From NCBI GenBank assembly GCA_023458415.1, contig JAEWZO010000043.1, forward strand, positions 1 to 46,766: 46,766 nt of DNA. Direction: 5' to 3'. How positions within the stretch are numbered: the first letter of the stretch is position 1; each line of letters begins with the position of its first letter. The notes under the pieces were generated by a model. The model was not told where the DNA came from. It did not search any database and saw only the letters and a program-made list of their open reading frames with translations. Below, one piece after another: positions 1 to 8,004 of the stretch. The translations under genes were made by a program, and so were the position numbers. This stretch comes from Bacteroidota bacterium. Its GTDB lineage: Bacteria; Bacteroidota; Bacteroidia; Flavobacteriales; Weeksellaceae.

Positions 1-742
1 AGACCTTTTAGAGGCAGGTGTACACTTCGGTCACATGACCCGTAAGTGGAATCCAAATATGGCTCCATACATCTTCATGGAGAAAAACGGTATTCACATC
101 GTAGATTTACATAAAACAGCAGTAAAATTGGACGAAGCTTGTAACGCTTTGGAAAAAATTACTTCTGCAGGTAAAAAAGTTCTTTTCGTAGCTACAAAAA
201 AACAAGCTAAGGAAGTAGTAGCAAAACACGCTGCAGAGCTTAACATGCCTTATATTACTGAAAGATGGCCGGGTGGAATGTTAACGAACTTCGTTACAAT
301 CCGTAAAGCTGTTAAGAAGATGAACCACATCGATAAAATGAAGAAAGACGGTACTTTCGAAACTTTATCGAAAAAAGAGAGACTTCAGGTTGACCGTCAA
401 AGAGCAAATCTTGAGAAAAACTTAGGTTCAATTGCTGACATGGTGCGTCTTCCTTCAGCTCTTTTCGTAGTGGATATTATGAGCGAGCACATCGCCGTAA
501 CTGAAGCTAAGAAATTGGGTATCCCTGTGTTTGCTATCGTAGATACAAACTCTGATCCTCGTAAAGTTGATTACGTTATTCCTGGAAACGACGATGCTTC
601 CAAGTCTATCGATATGATTCTTTCTGTAGTTTCAGATTCTATCAAGGAAGGTCTTTCTCAAAGAAAAGCAGACAAAGAAAAGTCTAAAGAAGAAGGAGAA
701 AAAGTAACTGCAGACGCAGATACTGATTTCGATGCAGAATAA
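1..742 (+). CDS. rpsB: 30S ribosomal protein S2, 5' end cut by window edge
   Basis: S2 is a structural protein of the small ribosomal subunit that binds late in assembly near the 16S central domain and S1. The reading frame is open from base 2 and begins D-L-L-E-A-G-V-H-F-G-H-M-T-R-K-W-N-P, the conserved S2 N-terminus, so the ATG at 35 is internal and only a few residues are missing upstream. The family signatures for a W-P-G-G-M-L-T-N block and a D-P-R-K-V-D-Y-V-I-P-G-N-D-D-A block are present. The last ~25 residues form a charged Lys/Glu/Asp tail of the kind common in Bacteroidota S2. A strong terminator follows. The usual downstream partner tsf is not next to it but lies at 6431-7252 on the other strand. 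Confidence 0.98.
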   Translation, partial: DLLEAGVHFGHMTRKWNPNMAPYIFMEKNGIHIVDLHKTAVKLDEACNALEKITSAGKKVLFVATKKQAKEVVAKHAAELNMPYITERWPGGMLTNFVTIRKAVKKMNHIDKMKKDGTFETLSKKERLQVDRQRANLEKNLGSIADMVRLPSALFVVDIMSEHIAVTEAKKLGIPVFAIVDTNSDPRKVDYVIPGNDDASKSIDMILSVVSDSIKEGLSQRKADKEKSKEEGEKVTADADTDFDAE

Positions 743-759
743 GATTTTGTCTTACACAT

Positions 760-792
760 AAAAAAGCGCTCTGATTTCAGGGCGCTTTTTTT
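760..792 (+). terminator. Rho-independent terminator after rpsB
   Basis: The inverted repeat AAGCGCTCTGA / TCAGGGCGCTT is followed by a T-run and lies 18 nt after the rpsB stop. The A-run on the left side means it can also terminate the convergent minus-strand gene that ends at 809. Confidence 0.9.
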
Positions 793-808
793 ATTATCTA
801 ATGGTTTT

Positions 809-1475
809 CTATTTCTGTGCGTTTAACTTCTTGCCAATCGCAGGAGCAGCACTGGCCTTGGCAAGTAGTTTTATTGGTGTGCTGTTCAAAATAATTTGTG
901 AACTTTTTTGGATGTCTTTCACTGAAGCATATTTACCGCTACAAACATTCGCTGTCATGTCATAACGTCCTTTCTTAATTACGAGCGTATTTTCGCCCTT
1001 TGCAGGAACCGCAAGATTGTGCTTTTTATCGGCTCCATTAATTCGAAGAATCATATTACAGTCGGAATTGTTTCTTACCAGTAAAATAGTTTCAGTACTG
1101 TTATTGTCATTATCAAAAAGTGTATTCAGCAGGTTAACGGTTCTGCTTTTGTGTTCATTCTGAGAAATGGAAATCAGCTGCTGAAACTCTTCGGTTTCCG
1201 GATTGGTTACCACAACAGAATTTTCTGAATTTTGGTCAACTTTATAAACGGGCATTGGTATTGCCTGTCCCGGTTTAGTCCAGCTTTTGTTCTTAAGGTT
1301 AATCAGTTTGGGTTTTAACACCGTTCTTCTTGGGTCTTCCGGATGTGCGGTTGCCAGAAAACGTTCGATTTTGCCGATATCTTTAGTGTGAAGTATATCT
1401 CTAATCTTTTTGTTTTTTTTGTGCGGAGAGGGAAACGGCTACAAAAGCACAGATTCCCAACATCATTTTTTTCAC
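809..1475 (-). pseudogene. Small exported two-Cys family protein, copy 1, frameshifted at a poly-A run
   Basis: The C-terminal 170 codons (GTG at 1321 down to 809) are open and resemble the proteins at 2245-3036 and 7388-7969. Upstream in that frame the sequence still codes for a family N-terminus (D-I-G-K-I-E-R-F-L-A-T-A-H-P-E-D-P-R-R-T), aligning with the copy at 2245-3036, but no start codon is available. A signal peptide in a second frame (GTG 1475 or ATG 1466, reading M-K-K-M-M-L-G-I-C-A-F-V-A-V-S-L-S-A-Q) runs into TAG just after an A8 run (T8 at 1413-1420 on the plus strand) and an A5 run. Removing one A joins both parts into a 218-221 aa protein. It is a pseudogene, a sequencing error or a slippage-controlled gene. 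Function unknown; I think the family is DUF6759, unverified. It lies 20 nt downstream of trmB. Confidence 0.75.
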
Positions 1476-1495
1476 TCTTTTCTTTTCGGATTAAT

Positions 1496-2188
1496 TTAAG
1501 GTTCTTGATTTTTTTCGGGTCTGAATTTTATATAGGTTATAGTTTTTCCTTTTGACGAAAACAGTTCTTCGTAGTACGTTCTTATTTCTCTTAACAGTGG
1601 AGTATCCGGATCGTATTCAGGTGCTCCGTAAATATCGTGATGTGCTGTGAGAATCTGGTAATCCAATCCCTGCAGCAATCCCAAAGTATATCCGTGTAAA
1701 AATTCTGAATCAGTTTTAAGGTGCATGATTCCTCCTTTTTTCAGAAATTTTTTATAACGGTTCAGGAAATCGGGGTGGGTCATCCGGTGTTTGGTCCGTC
1801 TGTATTTAATCTGCGGATCGGGAAAAGTTATCCAAATTTCGTCTACTTCATTTTCTGCGAAAAAGCCATCAACGAGTTCAATCTGAGTTCTTAGAAAAGC
1901 TGCGTTGTGCAAATTCTTTTCAATCGCTTCTTTTGCGCCGAACCAAAATCGAGCTCCTTTAATGTCAATTCCGATAAAGTTTTTTTCCGGAAAAGCTTTT
2001 GCAAGGCCCACTGTGTATTCTCCTTTACCACATCCCAATTCCAGAACCAGTGGATTTTCGTTTTTGAAAACTTCCTGTTTCCATTTTCCTTTAAGGTGAT
2101 ATCCTGCCAAAGCTTCCTCTCTCGTTGGCTGAAAAACATTCGGAAGGATTTTATTTTCTGCGAATCTCGCCAGTTTATTTTTGCCCAT
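1496..2188 (-). CDS. trmB: tRNA (guanine-N7)-methyltransferase
   Basis: This enzyme uses S-adenosylmethionine to form m7G46 in the variable loop of tRNAs. The protein has 230 aa, normal for the family. Visible signatures are the SAM-binding L-E-L-G-C-G-K-G-E-Y motif near residue 50, F-I-G-I-D-I-K-G-A-R after it, and the TrmB hallmark W-I-T-F-P-D-P-Q-I-K-Y-R-R-T-K-H-R near residue 120. It lies 56 nt downstream of the exported protein at 2245-3036 and 20 nt upstream of the frameshifted copy on the same strand, so the three may share a transcript. Confidence 0.95.
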   Translation of the reverse strand: MGKNKLARFAENKILPNVFQPTREEALAGYHLKGKWKQEVFKNENPLVLELGCGKGEYTVGLAKAFPEKNFIGIDIKGARFWFGAKEAIEKNLHNAAFLRTQIELVDGFFAENEVDEIWITFPDPQIKYRRTKHRMTHPDFLNRYKKFLKKGGIMHLKTDSEFLHGYTLGLLQGLDYQILTAHHDIYGAPEYDPDTPLLREIRTYYEELFSSKGKTITYIKFRPEKNQEP

Positions 2189-2244
2189 TTCTATTGTAGG
2201 GTAGCCGTTGTTTTAGGCAACCTTTGCATTACTATAATTTCAGG

Positions 2245-3036
2245 TTATTTTTTAGGATTGTCCAACGCTACCATTATCGATTTGTCCAGCGTTTTCTGCG
2301 ATGCGTACTGTGCACCACAAACCAAACTTGAGAAAATGTATTCTCCTTTTTTCACAACCATCGAATTTTCAGATTTTGTAGCCACAGGCAAACGGTAAGT
2401 AAGGTTATTAGCACCTTCGATACGGACAATAATATTGCAGTCGCTTTTGTTGTTGACCAAAACAATAGTTTCGTCGCTGCTTGGGTCGTTATCAAAAAGT
2501 TTGTTCAGGATGTGAACGGTCTTTCTTTTGTGTTCTTCCGGAGAAGTATTCATCAGCATTTTGAATTCAGCCTCTTCAGCGTCGCTGGAAAAAGCAGCTG
2601 TACTACCAGCGAAAACGGGTGCTGTTGCCGTAACTCCACCACCTGCGCTGTTTCTTGTAAAGCCAGACTGCCTTTCTGCGAGTTCCTGTTTGTATTTTGC
2701 AATCTGCTTCTGTTTGATGATTTCGTTCATCTCTTCGAAGCTGATTTTTGTATGAGGTCTTCTTCGGAGCAAAGCCAGTTTTTCCTGCATATCTTTCAGT
2801 CGCTGGTCTTTTGGGTGAGCTTTTTTAATATAATCCTTAATCATCCCCATTAGGCGCGGCTTCAGTACAGCACGGCGTGGATCATCGGGATGTGCATCTT
2901 TAAGAAATGCATCAATTTCGTAAATGCTTTTACTTTTTAGGATATGTTTGTAGTCCTTCATTTTTTGCTGAGCAGGAGCCAGCGCGAACATAAAAAGACC
3001 AAATATGAAAAGAAGTTTTTTCATTTCAAATTTCAA
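2245..3036 (-). CDS. Small exported two-Cys family protein, copy 2
   Basis: Function unknown. The N-terminus is a Sec signal peptide (K-K-L-L-F-I-F-G-L-F-M-F-A-L-A-P-A-Q), so the mature protein should be periplasmic or outer-membrane associated. The start may be the second Met (position 3024), directly before the K-K of the signal. The mature part has two modules. The first is a helical Lys-rich segment (residues ~28-120) with an F-L-K-D-A-H-P-D-D-P-R-R motif. The second is a C-terminal domain (~165-263) with H-K-R-K-T-V-H-I-L-N-K-L-F-D-N-D, then two conserved cysteines in S-D-C-N-I-I and L-V-C-G-A-Q-Y. A Gly/Ala/Thr-rich linker joins them. This is the longest of three paralogs in the window (others at 809-1475 and 7388-7969). 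Confidence 0.85.
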   Translation of the reverse strand: MKFEMKKLLFIFGLFMFALAPAQQKMKDYKHILKSKSIYEIDAFLKDAHPDDPRRAVLKPRLMGMIKDYIKKAHPKDQRLKDMQEKLALLRRRPHTKISFEEMNEIIKQKQIAKYKQELAERQSGFTRNSAGGGVTATAPVFAGSTAAFSSDAEEAEFKMLMNTSPEEHKRKTVHILNKLFDNDPSSDETIVLVNNKSDCNIIVRIEGANNLTYRLPVATKSENSMVVKKGEYIFSSLVCGAQYASQKTLDKSIMVALDNPKK

Positions 3037-3103
3037 AAAATTTTTCTCGTAGTTGTCGGTTTTGTATAAACGCTAAAATAGTAAGAATTATTGGATAGAA
3101 ACA

Positions 3104-3134
3104 GAAAAAAGCTTCAGAATCCAAAGGATTCTCA
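3104..3134 (-). terminator. Possible terminator after the 3137-3928 gene
   Basis: Read on the minus strand, AGAATCC-TTT-GGATTCT is followed by GAAG and a T-run. The stem is short, and it begins 5 nt after the stop of the gene ending at 3137. Confidence 0.5.
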
Positions 3135-3136
3135 CA

Positions 3137-3928
3137 TTATTTTACGTCTTGAGTAAGGTTAGAATTTCTTACTCTGCGCAGATAAATCGGCTGATATTTT
3201 TCAATGAACACCGCCACAGCATCAAAATTATTTCTTTCAACATAAAAATTGATGTTATCGGATGTATAGACAAATTGCAGAAAGTTGTCAATCAATGGTT
3301 CAGGAATTCTAAGATTGGTGAAATACTGTGTACCGTAAAACTGACGAATTTTTGAAATAGCAGATGTCATTTGCTCATATTTCATCGCTCTTTCTTTCTT
3401 TTTTCGTTCCCCTGAAATAGCATCGTAAATGCTTCCCAAATTGAAAGCCAGTCCACCGTTCGCAAATTCAGTCAGCGGCTGTATTGGAGGCGCACCATTT
3501 CCTTTCGGCTGTGGCAAACCAATCATTTTCTGCAACTCCATGTTTTTCTCGTCTGCTTTTAGCGAACTGATGTCGCGGCGAAGATTTCCTGTCGGTTTGA
3601 ACTTACTGATGACTACTTCCTGAATATCGTAATATGCAATTTTCAGCTCGATATAATTTTTTCTGTTCTGGAGAAGGGTTTCTGTTACTTTGATGTCCAT
3701 TCTGTCCGTAACGATCGAGGTGAATCGTACAACATCACCCGGTTTTGCAGCAATAGAAAACTCACCCAGGTAATTGGCCGAAACTGTTTTGTGGTCTGTA
3801 AGGTTGGTTACAAAAACCTGGTTGAGATAGTATTGAGAATGGTCGCGGATAAGAATTTCGCCGTTGAAAACCTGAGCTTTCACTGTCAGAATGAGGAGAA
3901 ACAAAAATGCGCTGAGAAACTTCTTCAT
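3137..3928 (-). CDS. Carboxypeptidase-regulatory-like (CarboxypepD_reg) envelope protein
   Basis: A 263 aa protein with a signal peptide (M-K-K-F-L-S-A-F-L-F-L-L-I-L-T-V-K-A-Q). The first ~110 residues resemble the beta-sandwich module found at the N-termini of SusC/TonB-dependent receptors and as stand-alone Bacteroidota envelope proteins: G-E-I-L-I-R-D near the start, L-G-E-F-S-I-A-A-K-P-G-D-V-V-R-F-T-S, then Y-Y-D-I-Q-E-V-V-I-S. The rest is not recognised and has a Pro/Gly-rich stretch at ~140-155 and a Lys/Arg-rich stretch near 190. No receptor gene is adjacent. Role unknown; structural or adhesion-related work in the periplasm or outer membrane is a guess. Confidence 0.75.
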   Translation of the reverse strand: MKKFLSAFLFLLILTVKAQVFNGEILIRDHSQYYLNQVFVTNLTDHKTVSANYLGEFSIAAKPGDVVRFTSIVTDRMDIKVTETLLQNRKNYIELKIAYYDIQEVVISKFKPTGNLRRDISSLKADEKNMELQKMIGLPQPKGNGAPPIQPLTEFANGGLAFNLGSIYDAISGERKKKERAMKYEQMTSAISKIRQFYGTQYFTNLRIPEPLIDNFLQFVYTSDNINFYVERNNFDAVAVFIEKYQPIYLRRVRNSNLTQDVK

Positions 3929-3938
3929 AAATGTTGGG

Positions 3939-3946
3939 CAAAAATA
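3939..3946 (-). promoter_or_regulatory. -7 box for the 3137-3928 gene
   Basis: TATTTTTG on the minus strand fits TAnnTTTG exactly. A near -33 element (TTTCG) is found 19 nt upstream. The box ends 11 nt before the ATG, so the leader would be only a few nucleotides. Confidence 0.5.
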
Positions 3947-4038
3947 CTCTGTATCTGCTTCAGTACGAAAGTTTAGATGGAAAAATAGGGTTAAAGTTTG
4001 GTTAAACTTTTAGTTTTCTGTTAAAATGAATAGGAAAA

Positions 4039-6339
4039 TTAATTTCTGTTTTTCAGCAACACCCAACCGTGATAAGTTTTGATTTCACCAATTGCGGGTT
4101 CTGTCCAGGAAATTACATACCAATAAGTCCCGGTTGGTAATGGTTTACCAAAGCTTTTTCCGTCCCACTTCAGCGTATTCTCGTTTCCTGAGTGAACGGT
4201 GTTTCCAAAGCGGTCGAAAACTTTTATCGTTACATTGTTTTTGATTTTCAGATCTTCATAGTTCAGTTCATCATTGTAACCGTCACCGTTTGGAGTAATT
4301 ACATTAATCAGATTAATAATAACAAACTGTTCTGTAGCAACTGCGCAATCGTCCGCTCCTTTTACATACATCGTATGAAGTCCTCTCGGAAGATTGGTAA
4401 ATGTATTGGATGGCTGGAAATTAATGCCGTCCAGAGAAAACAGATAAGGTGCAGATTCTTCTGTTACAAAAACAACCGCAGTGTTTCCTGAAATCTCAAT
4501 ATTCGCTATTACTGGTGGCTGTGCTTCACTTACTGTAACATGTTGGCGATAAACGCATCCATTTTTTTCTAAATCGACAAAGTATTCACCTACACCTGCA
4601 GAAATTGATGAAGAAGTTTCACCGGTATTCCACTCGTAAGAGTCGTAACCTAAACCGGCATCAAGGACCGTACTTTGGCCGGGACACACGATCTTATTTT
4701 CTAAAACTGAGGAAATTTCAGAGCTTTTCACGGTAAGTGTAACTGATACAATTTCAGGGCATAAACCACTTTTTTCAATCCGGACATAGAAGGTTTTGGT
4801 GCCGCTGAATGATAAGGTTGGTGCGATAGCTCCCAGATTGTTCTGCGCTTTGGTTTCTGAATCGAAATACTGAAAATGCACACCAGCTTCGGTACTGAAC
4901 AAATTTTCATACACGCTGAGATCTGTTTCTGCAGTTCCATCTATTTCTGGATCGCAGATTTCATCTGTAATTTCTACCCGGATTACTGAAATTTTTTCGC
5001 CCACCTCAAAATTAATGGAGCCAAAAACAGGATCGCAGTAACTGTTCTCAGCTCGAACATACACAGTTGTGTTGCTGGAATAATTCCAGTTATTGGGTAG
5101 ATTGTTGCTCGCTCCGTTTTGCGCATCAACTTCATCTAAATAATACTTAATCGTGTAACTTCCGCTGTGTGTAATTATTTGTGGTGAAATAGTATTGAAA
5201 TCAACTGGAATTAACTCGTCAAAATTCACATCGCAGTTCATAAAAGTTTTTGTTGTGATGGCTGCATCGGAATAGTATTCAATAATGATACTGCCTTTTA
5301 TTAAGCAACCATTATCATCAATTTCCACTGAATAATTTCCCGGACCTGTCACCGAATACTCAGATTGATTCGCTCCGCTAATTGGACTTCCGTTCAAAAA
5401 CCATTGGTATGAAGTTGCTCCGGCAACTGCGGCGTCCAATGTTAAAGTTTGATTGGCGCACAAAGCATTTCCATCCGCAATCATTCGGTTTGGTCCCAGG
5501 TTTTTCTGACCTGTAAAGCTTCCCGCTTTCAAAAATACAGCGGAATCATAAAGCGGATTGCCCTGGTCTGCGATTACCAGTTTTATGTGGTATTTCACGC
5601 CGGGTTCAATTTCACTTTGGGCAGTGAGCACCTTGGTTTGTCCGTTAAAATTAGTGGGGTGATCATTGTCATTAAACCCGCCAAAATACTGCTCGTTTTG
5701 TGCAGGACAATTACCATTTAAGCTTCGCCCACGAATGGTGTTAACTGCAACGGGAATATCGGTGTTGGGAATAACTGCAATATTCTCATAGCGGTCTGTT
5801 GAGCCGGCTTTTTTTATCAGAAAAGCAAATCCGTCCGTGTAATCGCATTGGTAACTTTGGGGATATGATAAATACTGTTCTGAAGAAAACATATAATCGA
5901 AACTTATTCGATTGGTGTTGTGAGAAATAAAATCGAATTCAAGAATAGTTGCATTGTGTGTTGAAGAAATATGTAGAGCATCTTCCAAATCGCTATCTCC
6001 CAACCAGTTGCTTGCGGATTCCTGTAAAATGTAGCTGTTCGGTCCTTTTGCAGATTCAGCTTTCCCCGTGCTCAAAATCAGACCTTCTTCGATTGGAAAA
6101 CTGGAGCCGTTCGCATTGAAATATCCGTAACTTTTATGATACGTTCCGAAGTTTCCTCCCTTCACAGAAATGTTGCTGACGTCAATACAAGCTGCAGAGT
6201 TTGTGCCGAGGAAAATATCTTTTACAAGTTCTTCTTCGGTGTAATGTTCCTCAATTTCAATGTATTGTGCGTGTGCAATTGAAGAAAGCAGCAGTAGAAA
6301 GCTGACGAATATTTTATTGAAATTCAGGGTTAATTTCAT
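4039..6339 (-). CDS. T9SS-exported surface protein with choice-of-anchor L domain and type B sorting domain
   Basis: About 766 aa from the ATG at 6339. An ATG at 6375 is in frame, but a TACTTTTG promoter box at 6357-6364 lies downstream of it and the signal peptide (F-V-S-F-L-L-L-L-S-S-I-A-H-A-Q) fits the later start. Residues ~25-280 match the choice-of-anchor L type (G-L-I-L-S-T-G, F-D-F-I-S, F-M/Y-F-S-S-E-Q-Y, D-G-F-A-F-L-I). The middle (~290-640) looks like Ig/PKD-like beta repeats with paired cysteines (Y-Q-W-F-L-N-G and Y-S-V-E-I-D-D-N-G-C, a second at Y-E-W-N-T-G-E-T and Y-F-V-D-L-E-K-N-G-C). The end (~680-766), starting I-T-P-N-G-D-G-Y-N-D, is the gliding-motility-associated C-terminal domain that directs cargo through T9SS. 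Likely cell-surface or secreted adhesin; the ligand cannot be read from sequence. Confidence 0.9.
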   Translation of the reverse strand: MKLTLNFNKIFVSFLLLLSSIAHAQYIEIEEHYTEEELVKDIFLGTNSAACIDVSNISVKGGNFGTYHKSYGYFNANGSSFPIEEGLILSTGKAESAKGPNSYILQESASNWLGDSDLEDALHISSTHNATILEFDFISHNTNRISFDYMFSSEQYLSYPQSYQCDYTDGFAFLIKKAGSTDRYENIAVIPNTDIPVAVNTIRGRSLNGNCPAQNEQYFGGFNDNDHPTNFNGQTKVLTAQSEIEPGVKYHIKLVIADQGNPLYDSAVFLKAGSFTGQKNLGPNRMIADGNALCANQTLTLDAAVAGATSYQWFLNGSPISGANQSEYSVTGPGNYSVEIDDNGCLIKGSIIIEYYSDAAITTKTFMNCDVNFDELIPVDFNTISPQIITHSGSYTIKYYLDEVDAQNGASNNLPNNWNYSSNTTVYVRAENSYCDPVFGSINFEVGEKISVIRVEITDEICDPEIDGTAETDLSVYENLFSTEAGVHFQYFDSETKAQNNLGAIAPTLSFSGTKTFYVRIEKSGLCPEIVSVTLTVKSSEISSVLENKIVCPGQSTVLDAGLGYDSYEWNTGETSSSISAGVGEYFVDLEKNGCVYRQHVTVSEAQPPVIANIEISGNTAVVFVTEESAPYLFSLDGINFQPSNTFTNLPRGLHTMYVKGADDCAVATEQFVIINLINVITPNGDGYNDELNYEDLKIKNNVTIKVFDRFGNTVHSGNENTLKWDGKSFGKPLPTGTYWYVISWTEPAIGEIKTYHGWVLLKNRN

Positions 6340-6356
6340 ACCGGATTTTGGGGTAA

Positions 6357-6364
6357 CAAAAGTA
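6357..6364 (-). promoter_or_regulatory. -7 box for the T9SS surface protein gene
   Basis: TACTTTTG on the minus strand matches TAnnTTTG, 17 nt before the ATG at 6339. No clear -33 TTTG at the usual distance. It argues against the ATG at 6375 being the start. Confidence 0.5.
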
Positions 6365-6377
6365 CTCAATTTCAAGC

Positions 6378-6410
6378 AAAAAAAATCTCTGCCCGATTGG
6401 ACAGAGATTC
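6378..6410 (-). terminator. Rho-independent terminator after tsf
   Basis: On the minus strand AATCTCTG pairs with CAGAGATT around a 10-nt loop and is followed by eight T. It begins 21 nt after the tsf stop. Confidence 0.9.
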
Positions 6411-6430
6411 AAAATATTATGCAGCAGAGA

Positions 6431-7252
6431 TTAAGTAAGGCTTACTCTTACAAATCCAACTACTTTAAGGTCGTCGTTAAGAGATTTTACATAGTCTGCA
6501 ACCGATTGGTTTCCATCTTTAATAAAAGCTTGGTGTACCAATGTGTTTTCTTTGTAGAATTTCTGCATTTTTCCTTTAAGGATGTTATCGATAATGTTCG
6601 CTGGCTTACCTTCTTTAGTAAGAAGTTCTCTTTCGATTTCCAGTTCTTTATCGATGGTTTCCTGAGAAACTTTAGTTTCATCCAAAGCGATTGGGTTCAT
6701 CGCAGCTACCTGCATAGAAACTGCTTTTGCTACTTCATCAGCACCGCTTACGTTGTCTGAAAGGGAAGTGATGGCAGCAATTTTATTTCCTGCGTGGATG
6801 TAAGCTCCAAGGAATGGACCTTCAATCGTTTCGAAAGAACCAACTTCAATTTTTTCACCGATAACTCCTGTTTGCTCAGTAAGTTTTTCAGCAACAGAAA
6901 TACCTCCGAAATCTGCAGCAAGAAACTCTTCTTTAGTTTTATCCAAAGCAAGTTCAGCAAGATCGTGAGCCATTTTTACGAAATCGTCGTTTTTAGCAAC
7001 AAAGTCAGTTTCGCAGTTAAGAGCGATGATTACACCTCTGGTGTTGTCGCTGTTTACTTTTGCAATTACAGCACCTTCAGTAGACTCTCTGTCGGCTCTG
7101 TTTGCAGCAACTTTCTGTCCTTTTTTTCTAAGGATTTCAATCGCTTTTTCAAAGTCTCCTTCCGCTTCAATAAGGGCTTTTTTGCAGTCCATCATTCCTG
7201 CTCCTGTTGTGTTTCTTAGTTTAGCTACGTCTGCAGCAACCGGTGTATACAT
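6431..7252 (-). CDS. tsf: Elongation factor Ts
   Basis: EF-Ts is the nucleotide exchange factor that releases GDP from EF-Tu. The 273 aa protein has the family N-terminal UBA-like region (V-A-K-L-R-N-T-T-G-A-G-M-M-D-C-K-K-A-L) and the T-D-F-V-A-K-N-D-D-F core motif near residue 82 that contacts EF-Tu. Length is normal for Bacteroidota. In most bacteria tsf directly follows rpsB; here it is 5.7 kb away, convergent with it, and has its own promoter box and terminator. Confidence 0.98.
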   Translation of the reverse strand: MYTPVAADVAKLRNTTGAGMMDCKKALIEAEGDFEKAIEILRKKGQKVAANRADRESTEGAVIAKVNSDNTRGVIIALNCETDFVAKNDDFVKMAHDLAELALDKTKEEFLAADFGGISVAEKLTEQTGVIGEKIEVGSFETIEGPFLGAYIHAGNKIAAITSLSDNVSGADEVAKAVSMQVAAMNPIALDETKVSQETIDKELEIERELLTKEGKPANIIDNILKGKMQKFYKENTLVHQAFIKDGNQSVADYVKSLNDDLKVVGFVRVSLT

Positions 7253-7304
7253 ATTGTTAATTTTTATATTTAGAGTTGAATAAAATGCTTATTTTTAAGC
7301 GTTG

Positions 7305-7312
7305 CAAAGATA
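7305..7312 (-). promoter_or_regulatory. -7 box for tsf
   Basis: TATCTTTG followed by CAACGC on the minus strand, an exact TAnnTTTG match about 53 nt before the start codon. The leader between them contains a small dyad (GCTTAAAAATAAGC). No good -33 TTTG is visible. Supports independent transcription of tsf. Confidence 0.6.
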
Positions 7313-7387
7313 ATAAATTCTGCATAAACTAAAAACAGAGTTTTGCCGTTATTAACTAAATTGTATCACAAAAAACACAGACCATTC

Positions 7388-7969
7388 ATGAAGAAATTTC
7401 TCTATCTCTTATGTTTTATGTTTTCGTTTTCTGCGTATGCGCAAAAGTATACCGTAGCGCAAGTTGAAAAAACAGATAATCCACAAATTATTGCCAACTT
7501 TATTAAACATAATCCCAATCACCCGAAAACACCGGAATTTAAGCGGAAACTTTTTGCGGTAATCAACAATAAAAAAACTCCTGCTCAGCAAGCCAAAGTA
7601 GCAAAGCCTGAAGTAACGCCTTTAACGAAACAAAAATTAAAAAGCGATGTTAAAAAGGATGTTGGAAGGGATGGTGTGAATGACAAAAATAAAGCCACTG
7701 CAGCATTATTAACGCATCTGTTCAATAATGATCCGAACAGGAGAGAGGCATATATTCAGATAGAAAACAAGTCGAAATGTAATATGATTGTGAAAATTGC
7801 GGGCAAAAAATTCTATAACCTGAATGTTCCTGCAAATAACAAGAATTTCATTCTGGTTAATAAAGGTACTTATAACATTACAACTAATGTTTGCGATGCG
7901 AAATACTCATCCAGGAAAGATGTCAACCGGGATATTGTGATTACGCTCACCCCGCCAAGAAAGAAATAA
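7388..7969 (+). CDS. Small exported two-Cys family protein, copy 3
   Basis: 193 aa from the ATG at 7388, which starts a clear signal peptide (M-K-K-F-L-Y-L-L-C-F-M-F-S-F-S-A-Y-A-Q). An upstream in-frame start at 7343 would only bury it. The protein has the same two-part build as the copies at 809-1475 and 2245-3036. There is a Lys-rich N-terminal part with N-F-I-K-H-N-P-N-H-P-K-T-P-E-F-K-R-K-L, then a C-terminal domain with L-L-T-H-L-F-N-N-D-P-N-R-R-E-A-Y and two conserved cysteines in S-K-C-N-M-I and N-V-C-D-A-K-Y. Very basic overall. Function unknown; I suspect DUF6759 but could not check. Confidence 0.85.
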   Translation: MKKFLYLLCFMFSFSAYAQKYTVAQVEKTDNPQIIANFIKHNPNHPKTPEFKRKLFAVINNKKTPAQQAKVAKPEVTPLTKQKLKSDVKKDVGRDGVNDKNKATAALLTHLFNNDPNRREAYIQIENKSKCNMIVKIAGKKFYNLNVPANNKNFILVNKGTYNITTNVCDAKYSSRKDVNRDIVITLTPPRKK

Positions 7970-7971
7970 AA

Positions 7972-8003
7972 AAAATCCGGTGATCAATTCACCGGATTTT
8001 TTG
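7972..8003. terminator. Bidirectional terminator between exported protein gene and accA
   Basis: AATCCGGTGA / TCACCGGATT around a 5-nt loop, flanked by an A-run on the left and a T-run on the right. It lies in the 35-nt gap between two convergent genes and can serve both. Confidence 0.92.
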
Positions 8004-8004
8004 T

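Noticed and set aside
1343..1555. 70-codon plus-strand open frame across the frameshifted gene
   Set aside because: It runs opposite the signal-peptide and trmB sequence; its Phe/Arg/Ser-rich content reflects the poly-T runs.
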